Assembly: GCA_030651695.1 (NCBI GenBank)
Contig: JAUSCD010000012.1
Coordinates: 409,392-473,391, forward strand
Direction: 5' to 3'
From: Pseudohongiella sp.
GTDB lineage: Bacteria > Pseudomonadota > Gammaproteobacteria > Pseudomonadales > Pseudohongiellaceae
Length of the DNA: 64,000 bases
The notes beneath the pieces were generated by a model, which worked only from the letters and a program-made list of their open reading frames with translations, had not been told where the DNA came from and searched no databases. The number at the start of each line of letters is the position of its first letter. Position 1 is the first letter of the stretch. Of the stretch, positions 1-7,949 are shown one piece after another. The position numbers were made by a program, and so were the translations under genes.

Positions 1-146
1 GCCTGCTGAAGACGCTCGCCATGACGGATGCCACCCTGCGGGAACTGCCAGGCATCCTGACCAATACGTTTGGCCCACATCACCTGACCTTTCTGGTTGC
101 AGATGATAATACCGACATTCGGCCTGAAACCTTCAGCATCGATCAT
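1..146 (-). CDS. rppH: RNA pyrophosphohydrolase RppH, N-terminal part (cut by window edge)
   Basis: Reading leftward from the ATG at 146, the first 48 codons give an N-terminus typical of RppH ([12 protein letters not shown], then WAKR, then WQFPQGGI). RppH is a Nudix hydrolase that removes pyrophosphate from the 5' end of triphosphorylated mRNA and so starts RNase E-dependent decay. The Nudix box itself (GX5EX7REUXEEXGU) would begin at PQGGI and lies mostly beyond the window edge, so the catalytic glutamates cannot be checked. The gene is divergent from the HAD phosphatase at 321, the same pairing as in Pseudomonas. Identification rests on 48 residues but they are very characteristic. Confidence 0.9.
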   Translation of the reverse strand, partial: MIDAEGFRPNVGIIICNQKGQVMWAKRIGQDAWQFPQGGIRHGERLQQ

Positions 147-277
147 GTGGTATCCCGGGTCTCTTGTGATTTGGCTTTCGACAGGTGAGCATTCGTCCGA
201 ATACTGGTCTTATGGCAGCATTGACAGCTCCGCATTGTTTCACAAATTCGCGCAGCAAAAAAGCGCGACTCTCAGGT

Positions 278-283
278 TATAAT
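278..283 (+). promoter_or_regulatory. -10 element upstream of the HAD phosphatase gene
   Basis: A perfect TATAAT lies 37 bp before the ATG at 321. No good -35 hexamer sits 16-18 bp upstream (GCAAAA at 255-260). It lies in the rppH/HAD divergent spacer, where a promoter is expected. Confidence 0.45.
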
Positions 284-320
284 CGCCCGCTTTCAACCTT
301 ACCCTCCGGATAATTTGAAT

Positions 321-986
321 ATGACCAGGCTGGCAATTTTTGACCTTGATAACACACTACTGGGAGGTGACAGTGATCACGCCTGGGGCGAGTATCTTAT
401 TCATGCAGGCCTGGTGAACGCGGATGAACATCGTCGCCGCAACGACGGTTTTTACGCGCAGTACAAAGCTGGCGTGCTGGATATGAACGAGTATCTGGAG
501 TTTGCGATTGCGCCGGTGGTGGGTTTCAGCCCTGAGCGTCTGACAGCCTTACATGCCGAATTTATGAAGCTGTTTGTTGAACCTATGATGCTGCCTGCTG
601 CCCAGACCCTGGTTAACAAGCACAAAGTTGAGGGCGACCTGTGCCTGATCGTCACTGCTACCAACCGGTTTGTGACGGGCCCGATTGCTGAGCGACTGGG
701 CGTGCACGACCTGATAGCCACCGATCTGGAAATCAAAAACGAAGTGTTCACCGGCAAGATCTCTGGCATCCCATGCTTTAAAGCCGGCAAAATCAACAAA
801 TTACAAGACTGGCTGACTGAGCGGGGAGATACATCGCTGGGGTTGCACAACAGCATTTTCTACAGCGACTCCTTTAACGATATTCCGCTGCTGGAAGTGG
901 CTGCGGAAGCCGTCGCCGTGGATCCGGATGACACGTTGCGGGCCCACGCCGACAGCAAAGGCTGGCGTGTGATCAGCCTGCGCTGA
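321..986 (+). CDS. HAD-superfamily IB phosphatase (SerB-like; possible histidinol-phosphatase)
   Basis: A 221-residue cytoplasmic phosphatase of HAD subfamily IB. Motif I is DLDNT with the nucleophile Asp8 and acid/base Asp10, motif II is the Thr in LIVTATN near residue 112, motif III is a Lys near 160, and motif IV is SDSFND (Asp183, Asp187). The helical cap between motifs I and II fits subfamily IB, which includes SerB. The homologue beside rppH in Pseudomonas has been linked to histidinol-phosphate dephosphorylation; the present substrate is inferred, not shown. I chose the ATG at 321; an in-frame TTG at 315 would add two residues. It ends 1 bp from the convergent gcvR-like gene. Confidence 0.8.
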   Translation: MTRLAIFDLDNTLLGGDSDHAWGEYLIHAGLVNADEHRRRNDGFYAQYKAGVLDMNEYLEFAIAPVVGFSPERLTALHAEFMKLFVEPMMLPAAQTLVNKHKVEGDLCLIVTATNRFVTGPIAERLGVHDLIATDLEIKNEVFTGKISGIPCFKAGKINKLQDWLTERGDTSLGLHNSIFYSDSFNDIPLLEVAAEAVAVDPDDTLRAHADSKGWRVISLR

Positions 987-987
987 C

Positions 988-1506
988 TCAGTCTGCAATC
1001 AAACTCAGATCAACGATCAGATCATCTGCCAGTTGTTCAAGCTCGGCCCGCAAGGAGTCGATATCCAGACCAGCAGGAATATGCAGGACTGCGCTGGCCT
1101 TGAAAAGAATGTCTGAAGACATGGGTGCCGGTCCGCATTCGGTTTCCAGATCGTCGACGTTGACATGCTGGCGCGCCAAGGCGCCAGAGATGTCGCGTAT
1201 GATACCGGGACGATCATTGCCAACCAGACTGAGTCGCAAACTGCGCATCACGGCCTCAGGCTCAGCATGAGCTGAGCGCTCTACCACCAGCTTCAGTTTG
1301 GGAGACAACGCATCCAGAGCTGAGATCAACTGGTCTGCTCTGCCCTCGTCCACACTGACACGCAATATGCCGGCAAATTTTCCTGCCAGGCGCGACATAT
1401 TGCTTTCCAGCCAGTTGCCCTGATTCTGCGCCACAATCTGCGCCAGCGACTCAACCAGGCCCGGCTGGTCATTCCCTATCAGTGTCAGTACCAAAAACGT
1501 TTTCAT
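988..1506 (-). CDS. Glycine cleavage system repressor (GcvR)-like protein with two ACT domains
   Basis: 172 residues consisting of two ACT domains, about residues 1-75 (beginning FLVLTLIGNDQPGLVE) and 88-170 (beginning LRLSLVGNDRPGI). The N/D-x-PG signature at the start of each is the amino-acid-binding turn of ACT folds. The tandem arrangement without any enzyme domain matches GcvR, which in E. coli binds glycine and antagonises GcvA. No gcvA or gcvTHP gene is in the window, so the exact target is inferred. AGAGG lies 7 bases upstream of the ATG. Convergent with the HAD phosphatase. Confidence 0.75.
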   Translation of the reverse strand: MKTFLVLTLIGNDQPGLVESLAQIVAQNQGNWLESNMSRLAGKFAGILRVSVDEGRADQLISALDALSPKLKLVVERSAHAEPEAVMRSLRLSLVGNDRPGIIRDISGALARQHVNVDDLETECGPAPMSSDILFKASAVLHIPAGLDIDSLRAELEQLADDLIVDLSLIAD

Positions 1507-1544
1507 GCACTACCTCTGCTGGCCGCCTGTGAAGGCCGCTGAAT

Positions 1545-2696
1545 TCAAGCTTCAATCATGACCCGGCGCGGGAACTGACCAAACTCTTCCCAGTAACTTA
1601 CCCGTTCCGGCAGATCTTCTGCCACCGCCTGGGTGTGCCCGTTAATATCAGTCACGCGCGACACAATGGTGTGCTCGCCGGGTGCGGCACCCGACCAATC
1701 CAGATGGAACGGTTTCCAGCTGTACTGGCTGGCTTGCGGGTCGATGGTCGCCTGTTGCCAGGCACCGCCGTCAATGCTGACCTCGATACTGCGCAGCGGC
1801 GTCCCGTCATTCAACGCAAAACCACTGATGCGATGGCTGTTCCCAAGTTGGCTGACCCGAACGATCACAGACTTCAGGTTCATGCGAGCCACCGAATTTT
1901 CCACCCAGCGCTCCTGGCCACCTACCATCTCACGCTTCAGCGTTACGTAATCCCGGCCCATAAAACGGCCCATATAGCGTGTATCCTGAACATGAATCTG
2001 CGTCAGCCATTTTACGTTGGCGACACCGTAAAAACCGGGGATCAACAGGCGAACCGGGCGGCCATGATGAACGTCCAGCGGCTGACCATTCATTTCGTAA
2101 ACAATCATATTGTCCGGGCGCATCGCATCTTCAACGGACAGGCTGCGCGCAAATGCTTTTTCCACCTGACGACCACGGATTTCTTCGGTGCCCATATCGC
2201 CACCAAAAAATACCACTTCACGACCCGCCGCCTGCACACCAGCCTGTTCCAGCAGGGCGGGCAAACTGATTCCGCGCCAGCGTGCATTTCCGACCAGACC
2301 ATGGAACATGCGGTTACCGTTACCACCACATTCGAAACCTGCATCAATTTCCTTGCCAGGCAAGGCTCGCAGCTCATCCAGTGTAAAACTGAGCTCTCGG
2401 TCCACCAAGCCTGTGAGGTTCAGTTTGTAACTACTAACATCCAGTTCGGGCTGCCCATAATGCTGGACTACGTAAAAGTCATGGCTGTGGAAGCTGTTGA
2501 TTTGCCGGGTATCAATAATGTGAGTGCGCCCTGGCTGGCGCTGGCCCGGGTCGTAACCATCAGGCACATCCAGAAATCGCATCACGCGCTCTCCCTGCGC
2601 GAGCGCGAACCACGGAAAACCCGATGTTGCTGCGATCAGGCCTGCGCCAACGCCTGCTTTTAAGAGCTGCCTGCGACTTTCGTTGTCTGCCGTCAT
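1545..2696 (-). CDS. Tat-exported molybdopterin oxidoreductase of the sulfite oxidase family
   Basis: 383 residues. The N-terminus carries a twin-arginine signal (SRRQLLKAG at 7-15, then a hydrophobic stretch to ALAQ near 34), so the protein folds with its cofactor and acts in the periplasm. The motif FECGGNGN around residue 122 contains the cysteine expected to coordinate molybdenum. A C-terminal Mo-co dimerisation domain follows from about residue 260. The family includes SorA and SoxC, which oxidise sulfite or sulfane sulfur. No SorB or Sox cytochrome gene is adjacent, so substrate and electron acceptor are open. The ATG at 2696 is preferred because AAAGG lies just upstream; a GTG at 2705 would overlap that site. 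Confidence 0.8.
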   Translation of the reverse strand: MTADNESRRQLLKAGVGAGLIAATSGFPWFALAQGERVMRFLDVPDGYDPGQRQPGRTHIIDTRQINSFHSHDFYVVQHYGQPELDVSSYKLNLTGLVDRELSFTLDELRALPGKEIDAGFECGGNGNRMFHGLVGNARWRGISLPALLEQAGVQAAGREVVFFGGDMGTEEIRGRQVEKAFARSLSVEDAMRPDNMIVYEMNGQPLDVHHGRPVRLLIPGFYGVANVKWLTQIHVQDTRYMGRFMGRDYVTLKREMVGGQERWVENSVARMNLKSVIVRVSQLGNSHRISGFALNDGTPLRSIEVSIDGGAWQQATIDPQASQYSWKPFHLDWSGAAPGEHTIVSRVTDINGHTQAVAEDLPERVSYWEEFGQFPRRVMIEA

Positions 2697-2747
2697 GTCG
2701 TACACCTTTATTATTGATTTAGCTGATTGTTGTTAATGACCCGGAAT

Positions 2748-4043
2748 TTAATGCTGATGTCCGCCAGGCCCGTGTACGTGGCGATGCGCAACCTCTTCTG
2801 CAGTCGCCGGCCTCACGCCCAACACTTCAATCTGATAGTGCAACGTGCGTCCTGCGTAAGGATGGTTGGTGTCGAGATCAACATTGAACTTGCCTACCTT
2901 GATCACCAGAGCGTTTTTTGCACCCTTGTTGGTTTTGACCGACACAATCGTACCCGGAACAAGGTTTTTAGGGTTGGGATTGCCCAGCAGGTGCTTGATT
3001 GGCAGCCTCAGTAGCTCGTTAGAGGTGCGCGGACCATAGGCCAATTCCGGCGGCAAGGTAATGTTTATGGCATCACCGGCTTTTTTGCCCGCCAGCGCCT
3101 GCTCAAGGCCGGCAACAACGTTGCCGTGTCCGTGCAAATAGAATAGCGGTTGCCGTCCAAACGATTCCTCCAGCCATGGGGAGGCGGAGCCATCTGGTCT
3201 GATTTCACGCAGGCGGTAATGGAATGCCACCACACGATTGACGTCCACCCGCAAGGTCAGATGCTGAGGCGGCTCCTGAACCGAGCTAAAGCTGATAGCC
3301 GCGCCTTGCACAGACGTTTTTACCGCTGGAGCGGCCTCAACGGCAGCCTTCTCCGGAGCAGTTTTGGTGGATGCTTTTTTCGCTGCAGCTTTCGGCATTG
3401 CCGTTTTTGAGGTCGGGGTCTTTTTGACGTCAGGTGCCTGATTTACTGCTGGTGCAGCTTTTTTATTCGCTGACTTTGTTTCAGCCGGCCTAGCTGTTTT
3501 CGCTGATGTTGCCGTTACTGATTTCGTTGAGGGCTTGGCTGAGCCGGCTTTTTCTGCTTTTTGCTCTACCGTTTTGGCCGTAGCCGCTTTAGGAGCAGAG
3601 GCTTTGACGGTGGATGCTTTTTTGGCCGGAGACACAGCCTTGGCCACAGCTACCGGCTGTTTGGTGCCTGCCACAGCCTTTTTGCTTTCGACAGGTTTTT
3701 TAGCCGCCGCTTTTGGCGAAGCTGCTTTTTGGGGTGTTTCCTGTTTTTTGGGCGCAGCCGCTTTCTTTGGCGCAGCCACTTTCTTTGGTAAAACCACTTT
3801 GCTCGCTGGTTTTTTAGCTACCGGCGCGGCTTTTTTGGCCGGCGCTTTGTTATCTGATTTTGCGCCTTTGTCCGCTTTTACGACCTTCGCTGGTTTCTTT
3901 GGATCAGGCTTGGCTGCAGCAGCTGTTTTGGGCACAACCGCTTTGGCTGCTGCCGGCTTTGCTTTTTTCACCTTTTCTGGTGCCGCTTTACCCGCAGATT
4001 TTTTGGCTGGCGCGACTTTAGTTGTGTTCTTGGATTCCGTCAT
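2748..4043 (-). CDS. SlyD-type FKBP prolyl isomerase with a long Lys/Ala/Pro-rich N-terminal domain
   Basis: 431 residues in two very different parts. Residues 1 to about 249 are low complexity, almost only K, A, P, T, V and S, with recurring AKK, KKAAAP and PKAAAKK patterns like histone H1-like or AlgP tails. Residues 250-431 form a SlyD-like peptidyl-prolyl isomerase: FLHGHGN is represented by FYLHGHGNVVAGLEQAL, followed by the LPPELAYG loop, the chaperone insert and a short His-rich end (HRHVHGPGGHQH) that could bind nickel. SlyD proteins are normally 150-200 residues and carry their extension at the C-terminus. The basic half suggests nucleic-acid binding, which is inference. It is 51 bp upstream of the sulfite oxidase homologue on the same strand. 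Confidence 0.8.
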   Translation of the reverse strand: MTESKNTTKVAPAKKSAGKAAPEKVKKAKPAAAKAVVPKTAAAAKPDPKKPAKVVKADKGAKSDNKAPAKKAAPVAKKPASKVVLPKKVAAPKKAAAPKKQETPQKAASPKAAAKKPVESKKAVAGTKQPVAVAKAVSPAKKASTVKASAPKAATAKTVEQKAEKAGSAKPSTKSVTATSAKTARPAETKSANKKAAPAVNQAPDVKKTPTSKTAMPKAAAKKASTKTAPEKAAVEAAPAVKTSVQGAAISFSSVQEPPQHLTLRVDVNRVVAFHYRLREIRPDGSASPWLEESFGRQPLFYLHGHGNVVAGLEQALAGKKAGDAINITLPPELAYGPRTSNELLRLPIKHLLGNPNPKNLVPGTIVSVKTNKGAKNALVIKVGKFNVDLDTNHPYAGRTLHYQIEVLGVRPATAEEVAHRHVHGPGGHQH

Positions 4044-4243
4044 GGCGAACTCTCTTTGTCAGGAGCACCGATTCTATCAGATTGCCTGCGCGATAAAAGA
4101 GAGTCGCTGTATTCAATACTGCGTCCGAAAGCAGCCGGGCAAAAATAATTAGTCTTCATTCGGGCAGTGCGATACATTCATGAGGTCTATCCACAGGACA
4201 GACGCAGCAACTATATGCCAACAACCAACACGGAGGCTCTGAA

Positions 4244-4663
4244 ATGTCACTGAAAGGCACCAAAACTGAAGCTAACCTGATGGCGGCGTTCGCCGGCGAA
4301 TCCCAAGCCAACCGACGCTATCTGTATTTTGCCCAGAAAGCCGATGTAGAGGGCTATAACGATGTTTCTGCACTATTCCGCTCTACGGCTGAAGGTGAAA
4401 CGGGCCATGCACATGGCCACCTTGAATACCTGGAGGAAGTGGGTGATCCGGCGACCGGCATGCCCATCGGCAGCACTGCCGATAACCTGCGATCTGCAGT
4501 AGCAGGCGAAACTCACGAATATACCGATATGTATCCCGGCATGGCTAAAGATGCCCGCGATGAAGGTTTTGATGAAATCGCCGATTGGATGGAAACGCTG
4601 GCCAAGGCAGAACGCTCTCACGCCAACCGGTTCCAGAAAGCACTTGATTTGCTGGATGCATAA
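4244..4663 (+). CDS. Rubrerythrin without rubredoxin domain
   Basis: 139 residues, a diiron four-helix bundle. Iron ligands expected of the family are visible: Glu19 in GESQAN, Glu52/His55 in the first ExxH (ETGH), Glu89 and Glu92 in GETHEY, and Glu123/His126 in the second ExxH (ERSH). The C-terminal rubredoxin domain of classical rubrerythrins is absent, so an external electron donor is needed. Rubrerythrins reduce peroxide in the cytoplasm. GGAGG lies 7 bases before the ATG. It is the first of three same-strand genes, followed by an Fe-S oxidoreductase and a DUF3501 protein, a recurring neighbourhood. Confidence 0.88.
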   Translation: MSLKGTKTEANLMAAFAGESQANRRYLYFAQKADVEGYNDVSALFRSTAEGETGHAHGHLEYLEEVGDPATGMPIGSTADNLRSAVAGETHEYTDMYPGMAKDARDEGFDEIADWMETLAKAERSHANRFQKALDLLDA

Positions 4664-4670
4664 CTGACGC

Positions 4671-4692
4671 GGTATTGGCTAAACCCAATACC
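4671..4692 (+). terminator. Stem-loop after the rubrerythrin gene
   Basis: GGTATTGG (4671-4678) and CCAATACC (4685-4692) form a perfect 8-bp stem with a 6-base loop. There is no T-run, so it may protect or attenuate the rubrerythrin mRNA within the operon rather than end it. Confidence 0.4.
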
Positions 4693-4700
4693 ACCGTCTG

Positions 4701-4745
4701 TACCTCAAGGTCCCATACCTCAAGGCCCCATACCTCAAGGTCTCA
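4701..4745 (+). repeat. Three tandem 15-bp repeats containing a ribosome-binding-like AAGG
   Basis: Units at 4701-4715, 4716-4730 and 4731-4745, consensus TACCTCAAGGTCCCA, with one or two differences each. The AAGG of the third unit lies at SD distance from the ATG at 4748, so the array multiplies a Shine-Dalgarno-like motif ahead of the Fe-S oxidoreductase gene. Confidence 0.9.
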
Positions 4746-4747
4746 TT

Positions 4748-6076
4748 ATGGCGGATGAAAAGCGGGAAGGCGGTCTGAGCGCGCCAATAAGATACCCTCT
4801 GAATCAGCACGGCGAAAAGTTTTACGACAAGCCGGATCTGCATCAGGAACTGGAGCGCGTGTACGACATCTGCCACGGCTGTCGGCGGTGTGTCAGTTTG
4901 TGTAATTCATTCCCCACGCTTTTTGATCTTGTTGACAACAGCGAGTCCATGGAAGTGGATGGCGTTGCTGTTGCGGATTATCAGAAGGTGGTTGACCAGT
5001 GCTATCTGTGCGACCTGTGTTACCTGACAAAATGTCCGTATGTACCTCCGCATGAATGGAATCTGGATTTTCCTCATTTGATGTTGCGCGCAAAAATTGT
5101 CAACTATGAAGATGGCAATTCGAAATTCCGCGACCGGTTGATCACAAGCACTGACATGGTTGGAAAAGCTGCCACACTTCCCATCATCAACGGCATTGTG
5201 AATGCCGCAAAAGAAAACAGGACAGTTCGCGGAATACTTGAGAAAGCTCTCGATATTCACCAGGACGCCTGGTTGCCCGCATATGCCAGACCCACGTTAC
5301 AGGATTCACTTTCCAAAGCGGTCGGGCAAACAGACAGCTCTGCACCTCAGAATGGAAAAGTTCTGTTATTCGCAAGCTGTTACTGTAATTTCAACGAACC
5401 CGGCGTAGGCGAGAGCCTGTACAAAGTGTTGCGCCACAATGACGTGACTGTGAGCCTGATGGCCCGTGAACACTGCTGTGGAATGCCAAAGCTTGAACTG
5501 GGCGATCTCAGATCAGTCGAAATGCTAATGCAGAAAAATATCCCGGAACTGTATGAGAAGGCCAAGGAAGGCTGGGATATTATTGCCGCCGTTCCTTCTT
5601 GCGTGCTGATGTTCAAACAGGAACTCCCTCTGCTTTATCCTGATGACGAGCGCGTAAAAGCGGTAGCAAAAGCGTTTAAAGATCCGTTCGAATATTTGTC
5701 AAAAATGCATAAAGCCGGAAAATTGAATACAGAGTTTAAAAATAATCTTGGCAACGTCACTTACCATGTCGCCTGCCACCAGCGTGTACAAAACATAGGA
5801 CCTAAAACCCGACAGATTCTGGAGCTTATTCCAGGCACAGTCGTTAAATCCATTGAGCGCTGCTCTGGCCACGACGGCACCTATGCCGTAAAAAAGGAAT
5901 CGCGCGAGTTCGCAAATAAAATTGTAGCGCCTATAGTGAGGCAGATTAAACAGCAGACGCCCGACCACTTCGGCAGTGACTGCCCGGTAGCCGGCCGGCA
6001 TATAGAAACCAATCTTGCCAACGGGCAGGAACACGAACACCCCTTGCAGCTGCTGTGCAAGGCTTACAGTATTTGA
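4748..6076 (+). CDS. Heterodisulfide reductase/GlpC-like Fe-S oxidoreductase
   Basis: 442 residues, no signal peptide. Two [4Fe-4S] cysteine sets lie near the N-terminus: CHGCRRCVSLC (Cys42, 45, 48, 52) and CYLCDLCYLTKCP (Cys85, 88, 91, 96). Two CCG-type domains follow, one with ASCYCNFNEPGVGE and HCCGMPKLELGD, the other with VACHQR and ERCSGHDG. This layout is that of GlpC, LutA and HdrB/D-type subunits, which pass electrons between a partner dehydrogenase and quinone or thiol acceptors. No partner flavoprotein is adjacent. The neighbours suggest it supplies electrons to the rubrerythrin or works with DUF3501; that is inference. Ends 9 bp before the DUF3501 gene. Confidence 0.8.
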   Translation: MADEKREGGLSAPIRYPLNQHGEKFYDKPDLHQELERVYDICHGCRRCVSLCNSFPTLFDLVDNSESMEVDGVAVADYQKVVDQCYLCDLCYLTKCPYVPPHEWNLDFPHLMLRAKIVNYEDGNSKFRDRLITSTDMVGKAATLPIINGIVNAAKENRTVRGILEKALDIHQDAWLPAYARPTLQDSLSKAVGQTDSSAPQNGKVLLFASCYCNFNEPGVGESLYKVLRHNDVTVSLMAREHCCGMPKLELGDLRSVEMLMQKNIPELYEKAKEGWDIIAAVPSCVLMFKQELPLLYPDDERVKAVAKAFKDPFEYLSKMHKAGKLNTEFKNNLGNVTYHVACHQRVQNIGPKTRQILELIPGTVVKSIERCSGHDGTYAVKKESREFANKIVAPIVRQIKQQTPDHFGSDCPVAGRHIETNLANGQEHEHPLQLLCKAYSI

Positions 6077-6085
6077 GAAGTTGTC

Positions 6086-6670
6086 ATGAAGAAGTTGACC
6101 ATTGCCAGTGTTGGTACGTTTGACCAGTATCAGCAGCAACGAGCGTCAATCCGGCAGGCGATCATCGAACATAAAAAAAATCGACGTGTGCCGCTTGGAC
6201 CCAATGCCACTCTGCACTTTGAAGACTACATGACGATGAAATACCAGGTGCAGGAAATGATACGCGCAGAGCATCTGAGGGATGCCGGAGCAATATCAGA
6301 GGAACTTGATGCTTACAACCCGCTGATTCCTGATGGCAGCAATCTCAAGTGTACGTTCATGATCGAGTTCCCGGATGAAGCCGAGCGCCGTCAGCAGTTA
6401 AAATTACTGATCAATCTGGAGCAGCATGTGTTTATCCAGATAGATGGATTCGAACCGGTGCCACCAGTCGCAGACGAAGATCTTGAGCGATCCACCGAAG
6501 ACAAAACATCTGCCGTTCACTTCATGCGCTACGAGTTTTCGCAGGAGATGATCCAGGCAGCAAAAAAAGGTGCTACGTGGGCAATTTACAGTGATCATCC
6601 TGCATACCAGCATCGTATCGAACCCCTGCCTGACAATATCGCCAGCTCCCTTTGCCGGGACTTTGACTGA
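6086..6670 (+). CDS. DUF3501 family protein
   Basis: 194 residues with no signal peptide or membrane segment. The region RVPLGPNATLHFEDYMTMKYQ and the following EMIRAEHL are typical of DUF3501 proteins, whose function is unknown. It starts 9 bp after the Fe-S oxidoreductase stop and is the last gene of the rubrerythrin operon. Conserved charged segments (DEAERRQQLKLL; HFMRYEF) suggest a soluble partner of the upstream enzyme, but no catalytic motif is recognisable. Confidence 0.75.
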   Translation: MKKLTIASVGTFDQYQQQRASIRQAIIEHKKNRRVPLGPNATLHFEDYMTMKYQVQEMIRAEHLRDAGAISEELDAYNPLIPDGSNLKCTFMIEFPDEAERRQQLKLLINLEQHVFIQIDGFEPVPPVADEDLERSTEDKTSAVHFMRYEFSQEMIQAAKKGATWAIYSDHPAYQHRIEPLPDNIASSLCRDFD

Positions 6671-6696
6671 CAGGCAGGGTGTGATTGGTGTATACT
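6667..6696 (+). promoter_or_regulatory. Sigma-70-like promoter for the SutA-like gene
   Basis: CTGACA at 6667-6672 and TATACT at 6691-6696, separated by 18 bp, each one base from consensus. Predicted start near 6703, about 30 bases ahead of the ATG at 6733. The -35 overlaps the last bases of the DUF3501 gene. Confidence 0.5.
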
Positions 6697-6732
6697 GCCC
6701 GACTTTTCACGGTTAACACCAAGGTTGATGTA

Positions 6733-6909
6733 ATGTCTAGCAAATCCAAAAAAGACCTGCCTGTCTGCGACCGGAATGAACTTGCGCGCCAGATGGATGC
6801 TTTCCTGAAGTCGGGTGGCAAGGTGCAGCAAATCCCTACTGGTACCAGCGGCCAGACTCATACCCGCGGACCTCGTCAGATTATCCTCAGTCACAAAACA
6901 GCCAATTGA
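6733..6909 (+). CDS. Short SutA-like protein
   Basis: 58 residues from an ATG preceded by AAGG at 8 bases; an upstream in-frame start would run through the promoter. The segment ELARQMDAFLKSGGKVQQI closely resembles, from memory, the conserved C-terminal part of Pseudomonas SutA (LARAMEEFL..GGKVQEV), a small RNA-polymerase-associated regulator active in slow growth. The long acidic disordered N-terminus of SutA is missing; here the N-terminus is short and basic (MSSKSKK). It has its own promoter and stands after the rubrerythrin operon. Assignment needs a profile search. Confidence 0.6.
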   Translation: MSSKSKKDLPVCDRNELARQMDAFLKSGGKVQQIPTGTSGQTHTRGPRQIILSHKTAN

Positions 6910-6958
6910 TCGTTTTGCAGCCGCGACATTAAAACCAGTGCCGCGGCCGCAATAGTCC

Positions 6959-7864
6959 TTAATCAAATCCCAACTGAGTGACGTCGTAGCCCTTGTTTTG
7001 CAGCTGCTCTATGAGGCCGTGCTCTCCAACCAGATGAGCGACGCCAACCAGCACAAACTCTGTCCCATCCTCTGTAAACATGGCTTCTACCTGCGGCATC
7101 CAGTTGTTATTCCTCCGGACCAGCAGGCTGTCGTACAAAACAGGCGTATCTTCAAGCATCGGCTCTATAAATTCCGCACTTAGTGCAGCCGTATCGCCAC
7201 CCCGCCAAGCTTGTACGATACGCTCTATGGATTCGCCTATCTGACTGAAATCTTTCACAGAATACATCACGAACTCGCTTTCGTAACCTTCCCCCATAGC
7301 CGCCAGCATGGCAATTTGTTCATCAATGGTCTCCAGTTCCCCTCTTGGCTTGCCATCCCCGAGCGCGCGGGTGAAGTAATACGAATCCACTCCTTGTGGC
7401 GTAAAACCCAGCTTCTGGAATTCCAGAACAGAGAGCGTACTGATCAATAAACCAGGTTTGAAATTCTGCAGCATTGCCATCGGCAGACCGGTGGACTCAA
7501 CATACGCACTGAGCGCGGCGTACGAGTCAGCATCAAGCACTGTGCTGAGTGAACGGCCATCCTGGTAAGTGAGCTCCCGCAACATGCGTTGCTGCAGGCC
7601 CATATCGCTCATCCCGCCGATGTCGGTTTCAAAAAACAGCCTTTCTGAGGCAACATAGGCCTGGTCATAGGCTGCCGGCAAAGGATAGTCTTGCTGCCTG
7701 AGCAAGTGCACGGTGCCTGCTATGTATACATCACTGTCGCCGTCACTTATGCGCCACACTGATGTTTGCGCTTGAAGAGAAAACGAGGCCAGCGTGGTGC
7801 CGGCGACCAAAAAACATGCGAACATGAGCGCTCTGCTCCCTACTGACATCTTACCTGATACCAT
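6959..7864 (-). CDS. TraB/GumN family exported protein
   Basis: 301 residues. A signal peptide (basic MVSGKMSVGSR, hydrophobic ALMFACFLVAGTTLASF, cleavage near LQAQ-TS) sends it to the periplasm. GTVHLL at 50-55 and GVAHLVG near 279 are the two signature motifs of TraB/GumN proteins, proposed metal-dependent hydrolases of Tiki-like fold. Substrate is unknown. AAAGGA precedes the ATG by 8 bases. It is divergent from the DUF6164 gene. Confidence 0.8.
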   Translation of the reverse strand: MVSGKMSVGSRALMFACFLVAGTTLASFSLQAQTSVWRISDGDSDVYIAGTVHLLRQQDYPLPAAYDQAYVASERLFFETDIGGMSDMGLQQRMLRELTYQDGRSLSTVLDADSYAALSAYVESTGLPMAMLQNFKPGLLISTLSVLEFQKLGFTPQGVDSYYFTRALGDGKPRGELETIDEQIAMLAAMGEGYESEFVMYSVKDFSQIGESIERIVQAWRGGDTAALSAEFIEPMLEDTPVLYDSLLVRRNNNWMPQVEAMFTEDGTEFVLVGVAHLVGEHGLIEQLQNKGYDVTQLGFD

Positions 7865-7949
7865 TTGTCATTCCTTTTCAATAAGTTACTAATTAATAAT
7901 CCGATAATTCAACCGCACCACGGACTACCTGTTATGAAGAGAGACCTGA

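Noticed and set aside
1635..2663. 342-codon rightward frame opposite the sulfite oxidase homologue
   Set aside because: No family similarity or RBS; the leftward gene has a Tat signal and the Mo-binding cysteine motif.
3535..4152. 205-codon rightward frame opposite the Lys/Ala-rich region
   Set aside because: It is the antisense of low-complexity codons and reads as an artificial Ala/Phe/Leu-rich chain; the leftward frame has a real SlyD domain.
4671..4745. CRISPR-like array
   Set aside because: Units are contiguous 15-bp tandem repeats with no spacers, and no cas gene is present anywhere in the window.
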